Shown: positions 1 to 12,228, numbered from the stretch's first letter. The stretch is DNA of 64,000 nt from Hydra vulgaris (GCF_038396675.1 NC_088921.1:27335001-27399000), one strand, 5' to 3'. Numbers and translations are program-made. The notes: generated by a model not told the origin, from the letters alone.

Positions 1-48
<48 letters not shown>
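1..48. repeat. (AT)n microsatellite
   Basis: Uninterrupted AT dinucleotide run at the window edge; it probably continues outside. Confidence 0.95.
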
Positions 49-51
<3 letters not shown>

Positions 52-53
52 TT

Positions 54-345
54 CCTCAAAATATAGAGTATAATTATTTAGTCAATGATAAAACAAAAAC
101 ATGTTTTTAAAATTGCGATTTGTTAAAAATGACATTTTGGTTTATTTCTCACCAACGCTTAAAATTTACATCAGCATAAAAAACCCTATTTAAATGATAA
201 ATTCCCTCGTCCTTTTATTAGATTTGGATTTAAACTCTCCAACTTCATTTAACCCCCTTTCCTCACATTCCCTTATAAGAAAGTCTGGAGAGCACAATTA
301 AGTTTGTTGTCAGTATAATTCTTCCTTTAATAAGGTACTAAATAT
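54..345 (-). repeat. Dispersed repeat R1, unoccupied copy
   Basis: Read on the minus strand, this stretch matches 18820-19084 and then continues without a break into the sequence that begins at 22389. Shared landmarks include CATTGACTAAATAATTATAC and the AACCCTATTTAAATGATAAA region, with scattered mismatches. The copy near 19 kb is split by a 3.3-kb transposon; this one is not, so it serves as the empty target site. I do not recognise the family and see no coding potential. Confidence 0.8.
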
Positions 346-380
346 ATATATATATGTATAGATATATATAGATATGTATA

Positions 381-418
<38 letters not shown>

Positions 419-456
419 CATATATATAAATATATATATATACATATATATATATA
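343..456. repeat. TA-rich microsatellite
   Basis: Imperfect (TA)n with interspersed GTATA and TTTATA units. It separates repeat R1 from the outer end of the palindrome arm. Confidence 0.9.
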
Positions 457-647
457 AACATCATAAAATGATAGTGATTGCTTGCAAAATTGTTGGAAGA
501 AAATTATAAAAATGTAACGAAATATTAGGAACTACAAGTTTTTTTTCTTGCCCTAGCTATCAACTCCAGCTAAATCTTATAGTTTTGCCGGGGCTGCAAA
601 AACTCTAATTTTTAGCCAGGGCGGTGGCCTCGCTCACCGATAACAAG

Positions 648-1390
648 TCATGGAAACCTACTGATCGTGCAACACTATTGAGTTTAACAGCAGATGTACC
701 AATGTTTTTAGAACTATTAGTATCTTGTTTTGAAAAGCTACAGGCTCATTCTTTTTTTGCTCACTCTCAATTACAGTACCTTAACTAACTAAAACAAAAT
801 ATGGATCAATCAAACATTATCATTATTGGCAACTCTGCTGAACACTATGCTTTTTGTGGTCCAAGACGAAATACAAAGCTATCATTAGAACACCCAACAA
901 TGTTCTTTACATCCATTAGTTTAATAATATAAAGATGATAAAGGTGTACTGAAAAGTCTTTTTCACTGTTTTATATTTGACGACATTACTCATGATGTAA
1001 CTTATGCGTAAACAATATTCCAACAAACCATACCAATTTTAAAAACTTTTTCTAGCTGTCTAAATTACATTTATTCACTGATGGTTGCGCAAGACAGTAC
1101 AAAATTTGTAAAAGCTTTCACTATCCATGCCAACTAGAAAGCGATTTGCCCTTAATGTTGAATGGAACTCTTTTGCCATGATCCACAGAAAGTAAACCAT
1201 GCGATGGGATTGGCGATACTGTAAAAAGGTTAACACTGCAAGAAAGTTTAAAACGACCATACAGAAACCAAATTGTCACATCAGAAGCTATGAATTTTGT
1301 ATTGTGATATTTAAGGTTGTTAACTTTATTTACATAAAGGGATTAGACTTACAATTGCAATGTGAAGAGCAAAAAGAATGATGCACTGGT
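648..1390 (+). pseudogene. Decayed DDE-like transposase (FVVQDE / DGCxxQYK family)
   Basis: No intact frame remains, but joined frames show conserved blocks in order: WKPTDRATLLSLTAD (about 653), FVVQDEIQSYH (about 853), DDITHDV (about 980), FTDGCARQYK (about 1076), NVEWNSFAMIH (about 1150) and CDGIGDTVKR (about 1200). This order is the one I know from an abundant, unnamed family of transposon-encoded proteins in invertebrates; the spaced acidic residues suggest a DDE fold, which is inference. Several frameshifts and in-frame stops, one after the IHRK block, show that it is dead. An inverted copy lies at 9285-10027. Confidence 0.65.
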
Positions 1391-1489
1391 GTTCACTCTA
1401 CCTGGTACTCATAGCTTTTACCAGTTTATACATCTTGGAGATAATATATAATTATTATTATATAATGAGTGTCGGTACTACACCTCTTC

Positions 1490-1584
1490 AGATTATTATA
1501 TAATTAGTGTCAATACTACACCTCTTTGCCCCAACTCAGTTGGGGCAAAGAAGTGTAGTACCGACACTAATTATATAATAATCT
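1490..1584. repeat. 95-bp near-perfect palindrome
   Basis: Arms of 47 bp pair around a single central C at 1537, with the core CCCCAACT-C-AGTTGGGG and ends AGATTATTATA / TATAATAATCT. Two or three positions mismatch. A partial extra copy of one arm (GTGTCGGTACTACACCTCTT) lies just upstream at 1470-1489. It looks like a foldback MITE. Confidence 0.85.
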
Positions 1585-1591
1585 GTTGCAC

Positions 1592-2440
1592 AAGCATGCT
1601 CTAATTTCAGTAGAAACTGTATTTGAAAATTTGAAATAGAAGAAGTACAAGTAAAATGGCAACAATGTTGTGAACTATTACGAACACACTCAAAATAACT
1701 TACACCTTATCTAATCTTTTATATTTAAGTAACTTTTGAAGTTATGATAACTTATTTTTATTTCATTTACAAATATTTTTTGGGAATTTCTTCAAAAAAT
1801 TATACATCTTTGAAATTAAAATTCTATATGTTTCAGTATTTTTTTCCGATTAGATATTTTGTGCCTAATAAGATCATAAGCAGCTAAAAATATTACCAGC
1901 AAAAAAAAATATATATATATTTGACGAGGGTGTTTTGAAATATTGGGCCCCAAAGTGGGTTTATTGAAACTAGTTGTTTGATTAACTTTTAAGCATGTTC
2001 CTTTAATATTTCAGAATTTTAAGTACATTTATTGAATTCAGCATCAAAATTTTTTTTTTTTCAAATTTTTGCTATTTTTATTTCTTTATGAATTTTATGA
2101 TAACCGGATGATTATGGGAAACCAGGGTAATGTTAAAGCTGCAGTATCTTATCAACCGCTCAACATTTTTAGCTTAAATTTGCACACAATATTTTTTTAT
2201 AACTAGGAATGTGTAAAAACGTAACTCAAAAAGAAGACACATCGTTCAATGGACTGGGCGATTTGATGTGGAATTACCTTACTTTGTTTTCAACAACAGC
2301 TACCCAAGATACATCATTAGTGCCATCATTCTTTTAGGCTGAGGAGGCTGTCTGTGATAATATTAGCAATGTCATTACTTATGTATCATGTGTTGATATG
2401 CATGCGTGATTGGGTAGTTATCAGCCAATCAAAACAGTAA
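1592..2440. other. Non-coding part of the palindrome arm
   Basis: AT-rich sequence between the hairpin and the Tc1 relic. I find no coding block here and no convincing left terminal repeat for the Tc1 relic. Confidence 0.5.
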
Positions 2441-2444
2441 AACC

Positions 2445-3507
2445 ATGGTTATATATACCATCGCATGCGTGGCTGTGAATTACTATATGCATTTGACTAT
2501 GGCGACAACATCACCTGGAAAACGTGCTAAAAAACAACTTTTAATGGAAGACGAACTGTCTGAATGTGCGATTGTCGCACGTTTACAAATGCCTAAGACA
2601 ACTGTTCACGACGTCATTCAGCACATCAATTCAACAGGCACCCGCGCTGCAGGAAGATCCAGTGGCAGAACGTGATGTACCCATCAAAAACTGACACTAT
2701 AATCCGCCATGCAGCCACAAAACACCCACTGGCATCATCTTCACAAATTCTCAATGAACTGCCTCCTGATGCAAATGTGAGCTCTCGCAACGTTCGGCGA
2801 CGTCTTGTGGACAAATTCAGTATTCGATCCTATCGCGCTGCATTAAAACCACGACTTCTCAGAAAAATATTCGTGACCGCCTCAAATTTTGTAAAGTACA
2901 TAAAAATTAGACCGTGGCAATGTGGCGACGTGTCACGTTCTCAGACGAATTGCAGGTGAAATAATTTGCCATGCATAAAGTGAATGTTCGACGGCCACCA
3001 AACACACGCTACAATGTCCGTCATGTTGCTCCAGCGGTAAAGCATTGCCCTACAATTTTGATTTGGTAGCAATTACTGCCAGAGTTCGAGTGGGAATCCA
3101 TTTCATGCTGCCAGGTGAAACTATCAAAGCTGTTAATTATTTGCAAATAATAAAGGAAAATGTTCCTATTTGGCTCAAAACTCGCAACTGTGACATCTTT
3201 ATGCATGACGGCGCGCCATGTCATCAGGCAAAGATCGTCAAGACATGGTTTCAAGAGAACTCCATCAATGTTCTTGCTCTGTGGCCTGGCTCGTCATCAG
3301 ATTTAAACCCAATTGAAAATTGCTGGTCAAAATTGAAAGCTGAAGTGGCAAACGCAAACTAGACGTCGGCGACAATTTTGAAGGAGGCTATACTGGAGGC
3401 GTGGTCCCAAAAAAAAAGGCCTGATTACTGTAACTCTCTCGTTGCCTCTCTGCCTCGAAGAATAGAAGGTGTCCTCAAAGCCGGACGAAGGCATTCGAGG
3501 TACTAGA
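2445..3507 (+). pseudogene. Tc1/mariner-type transposase relic, left arm
   Basis: A likely start is the ATG at 2499 (MATTSPGKRAKK). An N-terminal helix-turn-helix region follows, then after a frameshift near 2670 the SSSQILNELPP and VSSRNVRRRL block typical of the paired-like DNA-binding domain. The catalytic core appears as TFSDELQ (about 2935), MHDGAPCHQAK (about 3200) and DLNPIENCW (about 3305), so all three acidic positions survive. Thirty-five residues separate the second D from the E. Frameshifts near 2670, 2860 and 2960-3045 and a stop at 3361 break it. The motif AACAAGCACTG followed by TA at 3662-3674 could be its right end. Confidence 0.85.
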
Positions 3508-3899
3508 AACTCTTTTCTGATGTGAACAACTTGTTGCTTTCTTCGAAAGTGTGTCATTGACTTAGGTGAATGTTGTTTGCTGCGTTTAATTCAATCATAT
3601 TATTATTAAATTGAAGTAGTATTACGTTTCTGTCTAAAAACTTTAGTGATTGGATCTTTTTAACAAGCACTGTAATTGACAATGGCGCAGAAAACGTCCA
3701 GCAAAAAAATTGTGATTTTTCTAAATCTGCATAAACTGTCGGAAAGCAGATCACATGTTTTCAATCATCAACATTTTATCTTATTAAGCAAAATAAACAG
3801 AAGGTTATACAAAAATGGATGTGTTATTCCCCAGTGAAAGGATTAGTATATTGCATCCATTATGAGGTACTCGGCTTAGGACATTAATCTAACATTTTT

Positions 3900-5690
3900 T
3901 TTCTGTTTATATAGATTGAAAATATTAAGAGTGTGATTTCACCCATCACAAAAATTCTAAACGGGATAGTGAGACTGGGGAAGCAATTTTAGAAACACAG
4001 AAAAAACTTGTATCTTTATTTTTATCTGCTCGAAGGATGAAATAATTATTCGGAAAATGTACTATGAAGAGTAATTGAGATAATAAAATTTTAAGCATTC
4101 AGAGGACTTTCTTTAAGGCGTTCTATAGGGAAGTTTGGTTTCACTAAAAATGGTAATTATGTTGAATTTTTGGAATTGCTTTTTCTCAGTTTTGTGAATT
4201 CCTTAAAAATTATATTAAACAATACGGTAACAAAGGTGAAGGCTCGATTTGATACCTCGGAAAAAATGTTTGTGAAGAATTTATAAAAACTAAAGGGAAA
4301 TCAAAGTTGAGCATAATTATTTCAGTGTTAAAGAAAGATAAGTTTTTCTATATATCATTACATTTATCCCCTGATATTGATCACATTGATCAATTAACTA
4401 TTACCGTGAGATTTTTTGAAAGCAGCAATGTTTGGGAAATATTTTTGACATTCATTCCTATCCAGCAACACCATTGCACATACTTAGCCAATGTACTCTT
4501 TCATTTGTTAGATAGTCATGATTTAGACATCGGATTTGCATTGGACAGTAATATGACAATTGCTCCAATATGAAAGGAAAAAATAAAGGTCTGAAAACCT
4601 CCACTTTAGAAAAGAATCCATTAGCCCTATTCGTGCGATGTCATGGACATTCTTCAGTTTTAGTTGAACACTCCACTATTGAATTCTGCTTCCCAGAGGT
4701 AAACTTTTTTATGTTAGTTCAAAACTTTATCCATTCCTTTTGGCAGTTTCAAAAAGTTGGAATCAGTTGAAATTACTTTTGACATTGAAATCACTAAGCA
4801 ATACTAGATAGAGTGCTTATGCTTAGGCACTAAATGCAATACTAAATGGATTTTAAAATATAACTGTTGTTTTAAATAATTCTGATTCTGATGAAAAACC
4901 TATAATAAAAGTAGGTGCAATTTCAATAAAGGATCATCTACTGACCTTGGAAACCGGTATCCTTATTTGTTTTTGGGATTCTGATTTGGAAAGATTTAAC
5001 AAATGCATTAAATGTCTTCAAAAATTGTACCTTGGCTTAAAAAGCCGCTGCATTCTAAAAACTCTAAATGAATTTACTTCAAAACATCCATCAAAAAAAG
5101 AAATAAAAGAAGTAGAAAATACGATGACGGAGTTGGAGATGCCACTTATGAAATGTTTGATGAAGACTAGCATTTTAAAGTCAATGTGTCTCTTGTATTT
5201 GATGATAAATTAAAAGCACAACTAAAAAACAGAAAAAATGTTTATAATGAAACAATTTTTTACCTATAATGTGTCAGTCTGAGTAAAAAATGTGTTGATT
5301 GAATTACAGATGCTTAAATTAATTGAAAAGTTGAATTTACCATCAGTTTTTCCTAATATGGAATCTATCCTCCAAATATATTTATTGATTCAAATTGTTC
5401 AGGTAAAAGAAGTTTTTCTGTGCTAAAAAGAGTAAAAAGTGTTATCTAGAAGTTCAATGCAGTAAGAGAGGCAGCAAGCATCATCGATGAATATGCACAC
5501 TCAAAACTACAAAAGTTACAAAAGAAAAATAAATTCTTTGCGAGTCGGATACGATATTGACACAATCGAGGAAAGACAAGTGCTGTATTGTTTAACACGC
5601 AGCTTCAAAAAAAAGGGAAGAAATGTTCATCAGTTTCTACACAAAAATACCTATAAAATTTTTTCTTTCTAAGGATTTAGCAGCAAATGA
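3900..5690 (+). pseudogene. hAT transposase relic, TTF/DUF4371 type (palindrome spacer)
   Basis: Joined frames give blocks of the hAT transposase found in TTF-zinc-finger (DUF4371) proteins: KNGNYVEFLELL (about 4150), SPDIDHIDQLTI plus FLTFIPIQQHH (4370-4475), NMKGKNKGLKTSTLEKNPLAL (about 4565) and a C-terminal CSGKRSFSVLKRVKSVI (about 5398). The last block is the hAT dimerisation motif usually written ERSFSKLKxIK. Numerous stops and shifts. The element at 14.8-18.2 kb has a better preserved relative. Confidence 0.75.
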
Positions 5691-6340
5691 TGTAAGACTA
5701 ATGATCAGTGCCTAATATAACCTCTGGAGCTACTTTACATGTAATTCCAATAGATATCGAAAATATACTATTAGAAGTACACCGTCAGTTTGATATATTT
5801 ACTGTTTAAACAGAAACATTGAAAGAGTCTTGCAACTTTGCAGGTTGCTAATTCAAAATTATTCTCTCACATTCAAAGACACTATGGCTCTCATTACCAC
5901 CATGTATAGATAGAATACTTGTAATGTTTATGTCTTTAAAGTCTTATTTTTAAGGCGGAGAAAACTCTCCACTTGCATTTTTTTAACTCTGAATCCTTAG
6001 AATTTTGGTTGCTTTTTCTTCAACTCCAATTTCATTTATCTTGTGAGACCGTAAAAAAAAAATGGAAATGATATAAGTGCGTAAGTATCAAATAAGTTTT
6101 TGAAGTTAATAGCTAATTATAAAAATAGACTTGAATGAAGATTCATACCATTTATATCAGATAATCTTTTAAAAAAATAAAGGAATATGAAGTACCTTAT
6201 GTTAAAGGAAATATTTTAATATGACGAATTTAATGAAGTTTACATATATTTCCTAAATTGAACTAAACCGTTGCCTATTCCTGTCGTTAGCGATTTTTGA
6301 CTCTTAATGCTTTCTTGAAACTTTCTTAGATATAGATCTA

Positions 6341-6565
6341 GAAGACTGGTACGCCAAGTCTGTTCCAATAATATCGTGGTGGAAAACCATTTTAGAGGGT
6401 ATAAACAATTCCAATTTAGTCATTAAATTTCTGTTTATGAAAACGCTTGCTGCATTTGTATATACTGACCAGGAACTCAGAAGTGAACGTTTGTTTAACG
6501 TAGTAGGTCAATACTCGACTGAAGACATAAGCCAATTAAAAACTTCAAAAAAATTTGTTTTTTAA
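6341..6565 (+). pseudogene. hAT C-terminal dimerisation domain fragment
   Basis: An open 74-codon segment reads EDWYAKSVPIISWWKTIL near its start and later FVYTDQELRSERLFNVVGQY. The pairing of WWK with SERLFxxxG is characteristic of BED-type hAT dimerisation domains. It differs from the DUF4371 relic upstream, so it is probably the tail of a second element. No start codon and no upstream exon was found. Confidence 0.6.
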
Positions 6566-7166
6566 AGCAATAAAATTTTAAAGAGTATGCCGAAATTAGT
6601 TTTATGTAAAATATTTTAGGATTTTTTGATGTGTTTCGATTATTGGAAAAAATATACTTTGACTGAAATTGTCTCAGTAAACACAAGTCGTGTTTAATGT
6701 GTATAAAATTATGTGTTTTAATTTGTATTTTCTAAAACGTCTAAAATACATTTCAGTTGTTTAATTATTTCATTTCAATTGTTTGATTAATGCCCTAAGC
6801 CGAGTACCTCATAATGGATGCAATATACTAATCCTTTCACTGGGGAATAACACATCCATTTTTGTATAACCTTCTGTTTATTTTGCTTAATAAGATAAAA
6901 TGTTGATGATTGAAAACATGTGATCTGCTTTCCGACAGTTTATGCAGATTTAGAAAAATCACAATTTTTTTGCTGGACGTTTTCTGCGCCATTGTCAATT
7001 ACAGTGCTTGTTAAAAAGATCCAATCACTAAAGTTTTTAGACAGAAACGTAATACTACTTCAATTTAATAATAATATGATTGAATTAAACGCAGCAAACA
7101 ACATTCACCTAAGTCAATGACACACTTTCGAAGAAAGCAACAAGTTGTTCACATCAGAAAAGAGTT

Positions 7167-8229
7167 TCTAGTACCTCGAATGCCTTCGTCCGGCTTTGAG
7201 GACACCTTCTATTCTTCGAGGCAGAGAGGCAACGAGAGAGTTACAGTAATCAGGCCTTTTTTTTTGGGACCACGCCTCCAGTATAGCCTCCTTCAAAATT
7301 GTCGCCGACGTCTAGTTTGCGTTTGCCACTTCAGCTTTCAATTTTGACCAGCAATTTTCAATTGGGTTTAAATCTGATGACGAGCCAGGCCACAGAGCAA
7401 GAACATTGATGGAGTTCTCTTGAAACCATGTCTTGACGATCTTTGCCTGATGACATGGCGCGCCGTCATGCATAAAGATGTCACAGTTGCGAGTTTTGAG
7501 CCAAATAGGAACATTTTCCTTTATTATTTGCAAATAATTAACAGCTTTGATAGTTTCACCTGGCAGCATGAAATGGATTCCCACTCGAACTCTGGCAGTA
7601 ATTGCTACCAAATCAAAATTGTAGGGCAATGCTTTACCGCTGGAGCAACATGACGGACATTGTAGCGTGTGTTTGGTGGCCGTCGAACATTCACTTTATG
7701 CATGGCAAATTATTTCACCTGCAATTCGTCTGAGAACGTGACACGTCGCCACATTGCCACGGTCTAATTTTTATGTACTTTACAAAATTTGAGGCGGTCA
7801 CGAATATTTTTCTGAGAAGTCGTGGTTTTAATGCAGCGCGATAGGATCGAATACTGAATTTGTCCACAAGACGTCGCCGAACGTTGCGAGAGCTCACATT
7901 TGCATCAGGAGGCAGTTCATTGAGAATTTGTGAAGATGATGCCAGTGGGTGTTTTGTGGCTGCATGGCGGATTATAGTGTCAGTTTTTGATGGGTACATC
8001 ACGTTCTGCCACTGGATCTTCCTGCAGCGCGGGTGCCTGTTGAATTGATGTGCTGAATGACGTCGTGAACAGTTGTCTTAGGCATTTGTAAACGTGCGAC
8101 AATCGCACATTCAGACAGTTCGTCTTCCATTAAAAGTTGTTTTTTAGCACGTTTTCCAGGTGATGTTGTCGCCATAGTCAAATGCATATAGTAATTCACA
8201 GCCACGCATGCGATGGTATATATAACCAT
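7167..8229 (-). pseudogene. Tc1/mariner-type transposase relic, right arm
   Basis: Mirror copy of the 2445-3507 relic with the same frameshifts and the same stop, so the gene was already dead when the arms were formed or homogenised. The HDGAPCH and DLNPIENCW blocks lie at about 7465 and 7360. Confidence 0.85.
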
Positions 8230-9090
8230 GGTTTTACTGTTTTGATTGGCTGATAACTACCCAATCACGCATGCATATCAACACATGATACATAAGTAAT
8301 GACATTGCTAATATTATCACAGACAGCCTCCTCAGCCTAAAAGAATGATGGCACTAATGATGTATCTTGGGTAGCTGTTGTTGAAAACAAAGTAAGGTAA
8401 TTCCACATCAAATCGCCCAGTCCATTGAACGATGTGTCTTCTTTTTGAGTTACGTTTTTACACATTCCTAGTTATAAAAAAATATTGTGTGCAAATTTAA
8501 GCTAAAAATGTTGAGCGGTTGATAAGATACTGCAGCTTTAACATTACCCTGGTTTCCCATAATCATCCGGTTATCATAAAATTCATAAATAAATAAAAAT
8601 AGCAAAAATTTGAAAAAAAAAAAAATTTTGATGCTGAATTCAATAAATGTACTTAAAATTCTGAAATATTAAAGGAACATGCTTAAAAGTTAATCAAACA
8701 ACTAGTTTCAATAAACCCACTTTGGGGCCCAATATTTCAAAACACCCTCGTCAAATATATATATATTTTTTTTTGCTGGTAATATTTTTAGCTGCTTATG
8801 ATCTTATTAGGCACAAAATATCTAATCGGAAAAAAATACTGAAACATATAGAATTTTAATTTCAAAGATGTATAATTTTTTGAAGAAATTCCCAAAAAAT
8901 ATTTGTAAATGAAATAAAAATAAGTTATCATAACTTCAAAAGTTACTTAAATATAAAAGATTAGATAAGGTGTAAGTTATTTTGAGTGTGTTCGTAATAG
9001 TTCACAACATTGTTGCCATTTTACTTGTACTTCTTCTATTTCAAATTTTCAAATACAGTTTCTACTGAAATTAGAGCATGCTTGTGCAAC

Positions 9091-9185
9091 AGATTATTAT
9101 ATAATTAGTGTCGGTACTACACTTCTTTGCCCCAACTGAGTTGGGGCAAAGAGGTGTAGTATTGACACTAATTATATAATAATCT
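9091..9185. repeat. 95-bp palindrome, right-arm copy
   Basis: Mirror of the hairpin at 1490-1584, including its mismatches. Confidence 0.85.
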
Positions 9186-9284
9186 GAAGAGGTGTAGTAC
9201 CGACACTCATTATATAATAATAATTATATATTATCTCCAAGATGTATAAACTGGTAAAAGCTATGAGTACCAGGTAGAGTGAAC

Positions 9285-10027
9285 ACCAGTGCATCATTCT
9301 TTTTGCTCTTCACATTGCAATTGTAAGTCTAATCCCTTTATGTAAATAAAGTTAACAACCTTAAATATCACAATACAAAATTCATAGCTTCTGATGTGAC
9401 AATTTGGTTTCTGTATGGTCGTTTTAAACTTTCTTGCAGTGTTAACCTTTTTACAGTATCGCCAATCCCATCGCATGGTTTACTTTCTGTGGATCATGGC
9501 AAAAGAGTTCCATTCAACATTAAGGGCAAATCGCTTTCTAGTTGGCATGGATAGTGAAAGCTTTTACAAATTTTGTACTGTCTTGCGCAACCATCAGTGA
9601 ATAAATGTAATTTAGACAGCTAGAAAAAGTTTTTAAAATTGGTATGGTTTGTTGGAATATTGTTTACGCATAAGTTACATCATGAGTAATGTCGTCAAAT
9701 ATAAAACAGTGAAAAAGACTTTTCAGTACACCTTTATCATCTTTATATTATTAAACTAATGGATGTAAAGAACATTGTTGGGTGTTCTAATGATAGCTTT
9801 GTATTTCGTCTTGGACCACAAAAGCATAGTGTTCAGCAGAGTTGCCAATAATGATAATGTTTGATTGATCCATATTTTGTTTTAGTTAGTTAAGGTACTG
9901 TAATTGAGAGTGAGCAAAAAAAGAATGAGCCTGTAGCTTTTCAAAACAAGATACTAATAGTTCTAAAAACATTGGTACATCTGCTGTTAAACTCAATAGT
10001 GTTGCACGATCAGTAGGTTTCCATGAC
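9285..10027 (-). pseudogene. Decayed DDE-like transposase, right-arm copy
   Basis: Mirror of 648-1390. It keeps the DGCARQYK and CDGIGDTVKR blocks and the same disruptions. Confidence 0.65.
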
Positions 10028-10213
10028 TTGTTATCGGTGAGCGAGGCCACCGCCCTGGCTAAAAATTAGAGTTTTTGCAGCCCCGGCAAAACTATAAGAT
10101 TTAGCTGGAGTTGATAGCTAGGGCAAGAAAAAAAACTTGTAGTTCCTAATATTTCGTTACATTTTTATAATTTTCTTCCAACAATTTTGCAAGCAATCAC
10201 TATCATTTTATGA

Positions 10214-10740
10214 GAACCTTTACAATAGAGAATAAGTTAAAATACTAGTAAACGGATAAATGACGGCCCAAAAAGTTGTATATCCTATAAAAAAGGAAAC
10301 ATGAAGATGCGTAAGAGTTACAAAGTTTTTTGATGTACAAGGAAAAAAAACTGGAATAATAAATGTTTTCATAACATAAAGTCACAGATACAGTAAAAGG
10401 ATGCAACTTGCCGAATTAATAGCAAGAATGAGATTAGGTATATTCTTATACAGATACTCCTTTTAGCATTGACCATAATTGTTTTTATAGAAAAAGGAAT
10501 TAAATGCAACCATGCATCAATGGGATGGAGGTTCAAGCTTGACGGATAAAGCAGGTCTAGTTACATTTACGATGTGCTTTTAGACTTTTAGACTTTGTCC
10601 TAGAGTAAGAGGGTTGTTATATGTCAATATAGGAACACTAACAATATTGCAATATTTTTTTGCAGTAAATAAATGAGTTTTGTTTTCTAACTAAATATAT
10701 GGATTTTAAGTCCAGAATTTAAATTCATTAGCCAATGTAA
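10214..10740. other. AT-rich sequence without a recognised gene
   Basis: No supported coding block. It may be the eroded continuation of the antisense RT fragment that follows, but nothing diagnostic is visible. Confidence 0.4.
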
Positions 10741-10990
10741 GCCTTAGGCTGTTAAAGAAAAGAGATTAGATTTAAAATCGGCTGCTTGTTGTAAGCAAAT
10801 GAAAAGTGACGATTTTTTTGTCAAGACATGAATATAAAGTTGAGTCGTCAGCAAAAAGAGCCACTCTAGATTTTATGAAGACTTCGTAGAGCTGGTAAGT
10901 ACGCCATCATTAAATTTGATAAAATTTATTGCAGAGATTTTTAAAAATAAACAGCTGTTTTAAGCGAGCGCATTTTCTAAGTTTTTATTT
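10740..10990 (-). pseudogene. Non-LTR reverse transcriptase fragment
   Basis: On the minus strand, positions 10863-10834 encode VALFADDSTLY, the catalytic FADD box of a non-LTR reverse transcriptase. Beyond it a loosely RT-like stretch continues with stops and shifts. It is antisense to the LINE that begins at 11 kb, so it belongs to a separate, older insertion. Confidence 0.5.
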
Positions 10991-11004
10991 TCTAAAAAAT
11001 CATT

Positions 11005-11945
11005 ATGGCTTATGAAACAATAGACTTTGAAAAGCTGCGTTTTAATATTTTTAAAATAGCTAATAAATTTTTACCACATAATCATTATGATGACTTTAGC
11101 TTTTTAAACGAAAAATACTCCTGTTCTGCATATTTTGACATACAAAATTTTAAATTTGAACTAAAAACCACTATAAATAACTTTACGGTAATACACATAA
11201 ACATCAGAAGTTTACTTATTAATATAGACAAATTAAAAAACTTTCTCCTTGAATGCAAATATGCTTTCAGTACGATCTGCCTTACAGAGACTTGGTGCTC
11301 TGACGAAGCAGCAGAAACAAACTCTGACCTCCAAATTCCAAACTATAAATTATTTTTTAAAGCAAGATTAGTTTTCAAAAGAGGAGGAGAAATTGTGAAT
11401 TATATAAGGAATGATCTTAACATTAAGATAAGAAATGGCCTTTCAAATTCTGATGGCAATAGTGAGGTCTTCACAATGGAAGTTATAAACACTGCCTCAA
11501 AGAACTTTCTAGTTTCTACGTGCTACAGACCACCTGATGGTGATACTTGTAAATTTTCAAATTATATGAAACATATAATTACAAAAACTAGAGAACAGAA
11601 AAAGTTATTCATAATCGGCGATATAAACATAAATATTTTAATGTACAACAAGCATGCTATTACTAAAAACTTTTTTGACGACATGTTTCAATTATTATTT
11701 TTCCCATTATCAACAAACCTACGAGGGTAACTTCCAAATCTATTACTGCTATTGGCAATATTTTAACAAACTCAATACAAGATCCTTCTTTAAAATCAGG
11801 AATAATAAAAACAGATATTTCAGATCACTTTCCAATATGCTTCTCTCTGTCACAAAATTCAACAAAAATTAATAATTCAAATATCTTATGTGATAAAAGA
11901 ATTATCGATGAAACGTCTACTCAAAAATTTAAGGAATTGCTATCG
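11005..11945 (+). pseudogene. APE endonuclease domain of the LINE
   Basis: An open frame of 241 codons carries the apurinic-endonuclease signature of LINEs: HINIRSL (about residue 68), LTETWCSD (about 93), GGEIVNYIRNDL (about 126), STCYRPPDG (about 171) and FIIGDININ (about 201). The GD of the last block is a conserved active-site aspartate. A frameshift near 11700 moves the rest (FLTTCFNYYFSHYQQTYEG, later ISDHFPICFSL with the terminal SDH box) into other frames, and a stop follows near 11968. Its product would nick target DNA for reverse transcription. Confidence 0.85.
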
Positions 11946-12228
11946 GCAACAAATTGGCAAACTGTCTAACAAGAATGTGACCAAGGAAACACAAACTATG
12001 CGTACATTAACTTTATAAATTTACTTATCCTACAATATAATAAAAGTTTTCCAATTCAAGAAAAAAAAATATTTAAAAATATTTAAAATACAAAAAAAAT
12101 ATTTAAATTGCTCATGGATAACAAAAAAAATAAGAAAATCCTCAAAACTAAAACAAAAACTATGCGTAAAATACTTAAAAATTAGAAGCGAAGCAAATCT
12201 ATCCCTTTACAAGCATTACAAAACCTTT

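Larger units (their letters stand above)
461..3891 (+). repeat. Left arm of giant inverted repeat
   Basis: This 3.43-kb stretch is repeated in inverted orientation at 6783-10213; paired coordinates sum to 10674 or 10675. The differences I found are one extra T near 851-855 here, one fewer T in the run at 2050-2061, a C/A change near 2084, and a fade of identity over the last 15 bases at the inner edge. It contains a DDE-like relic, a 95-bp hairpin and a Tc1-type transposase relic. No obvious target duplication flanks the outer ends. Confidence 0.93.
6783..10213 (-). repeat. Right arm of giant inverted repeat
   Basis: Reverse complement of 461-3891, with the same genes on the minus strand. 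The outer end CATTTTATGA (10204-10213) mirrors TCATAAAATG at 461. Beyond it, the sequence no longer matches the left flank. Confidence 0.93.

Noticed and set aside
1075..1260. Minus-strand frame in the left arm (and its mirror at 9415-9600)
   Set aside because: Antisense to the DGCxxQYK relic, whose sense strand carries the family motifs.
3021..3254. Minus-strand frame inside the Tc1 relic (mirror 7420-7653)
   Set aside because: Shadow of the transposase core on the other strand.
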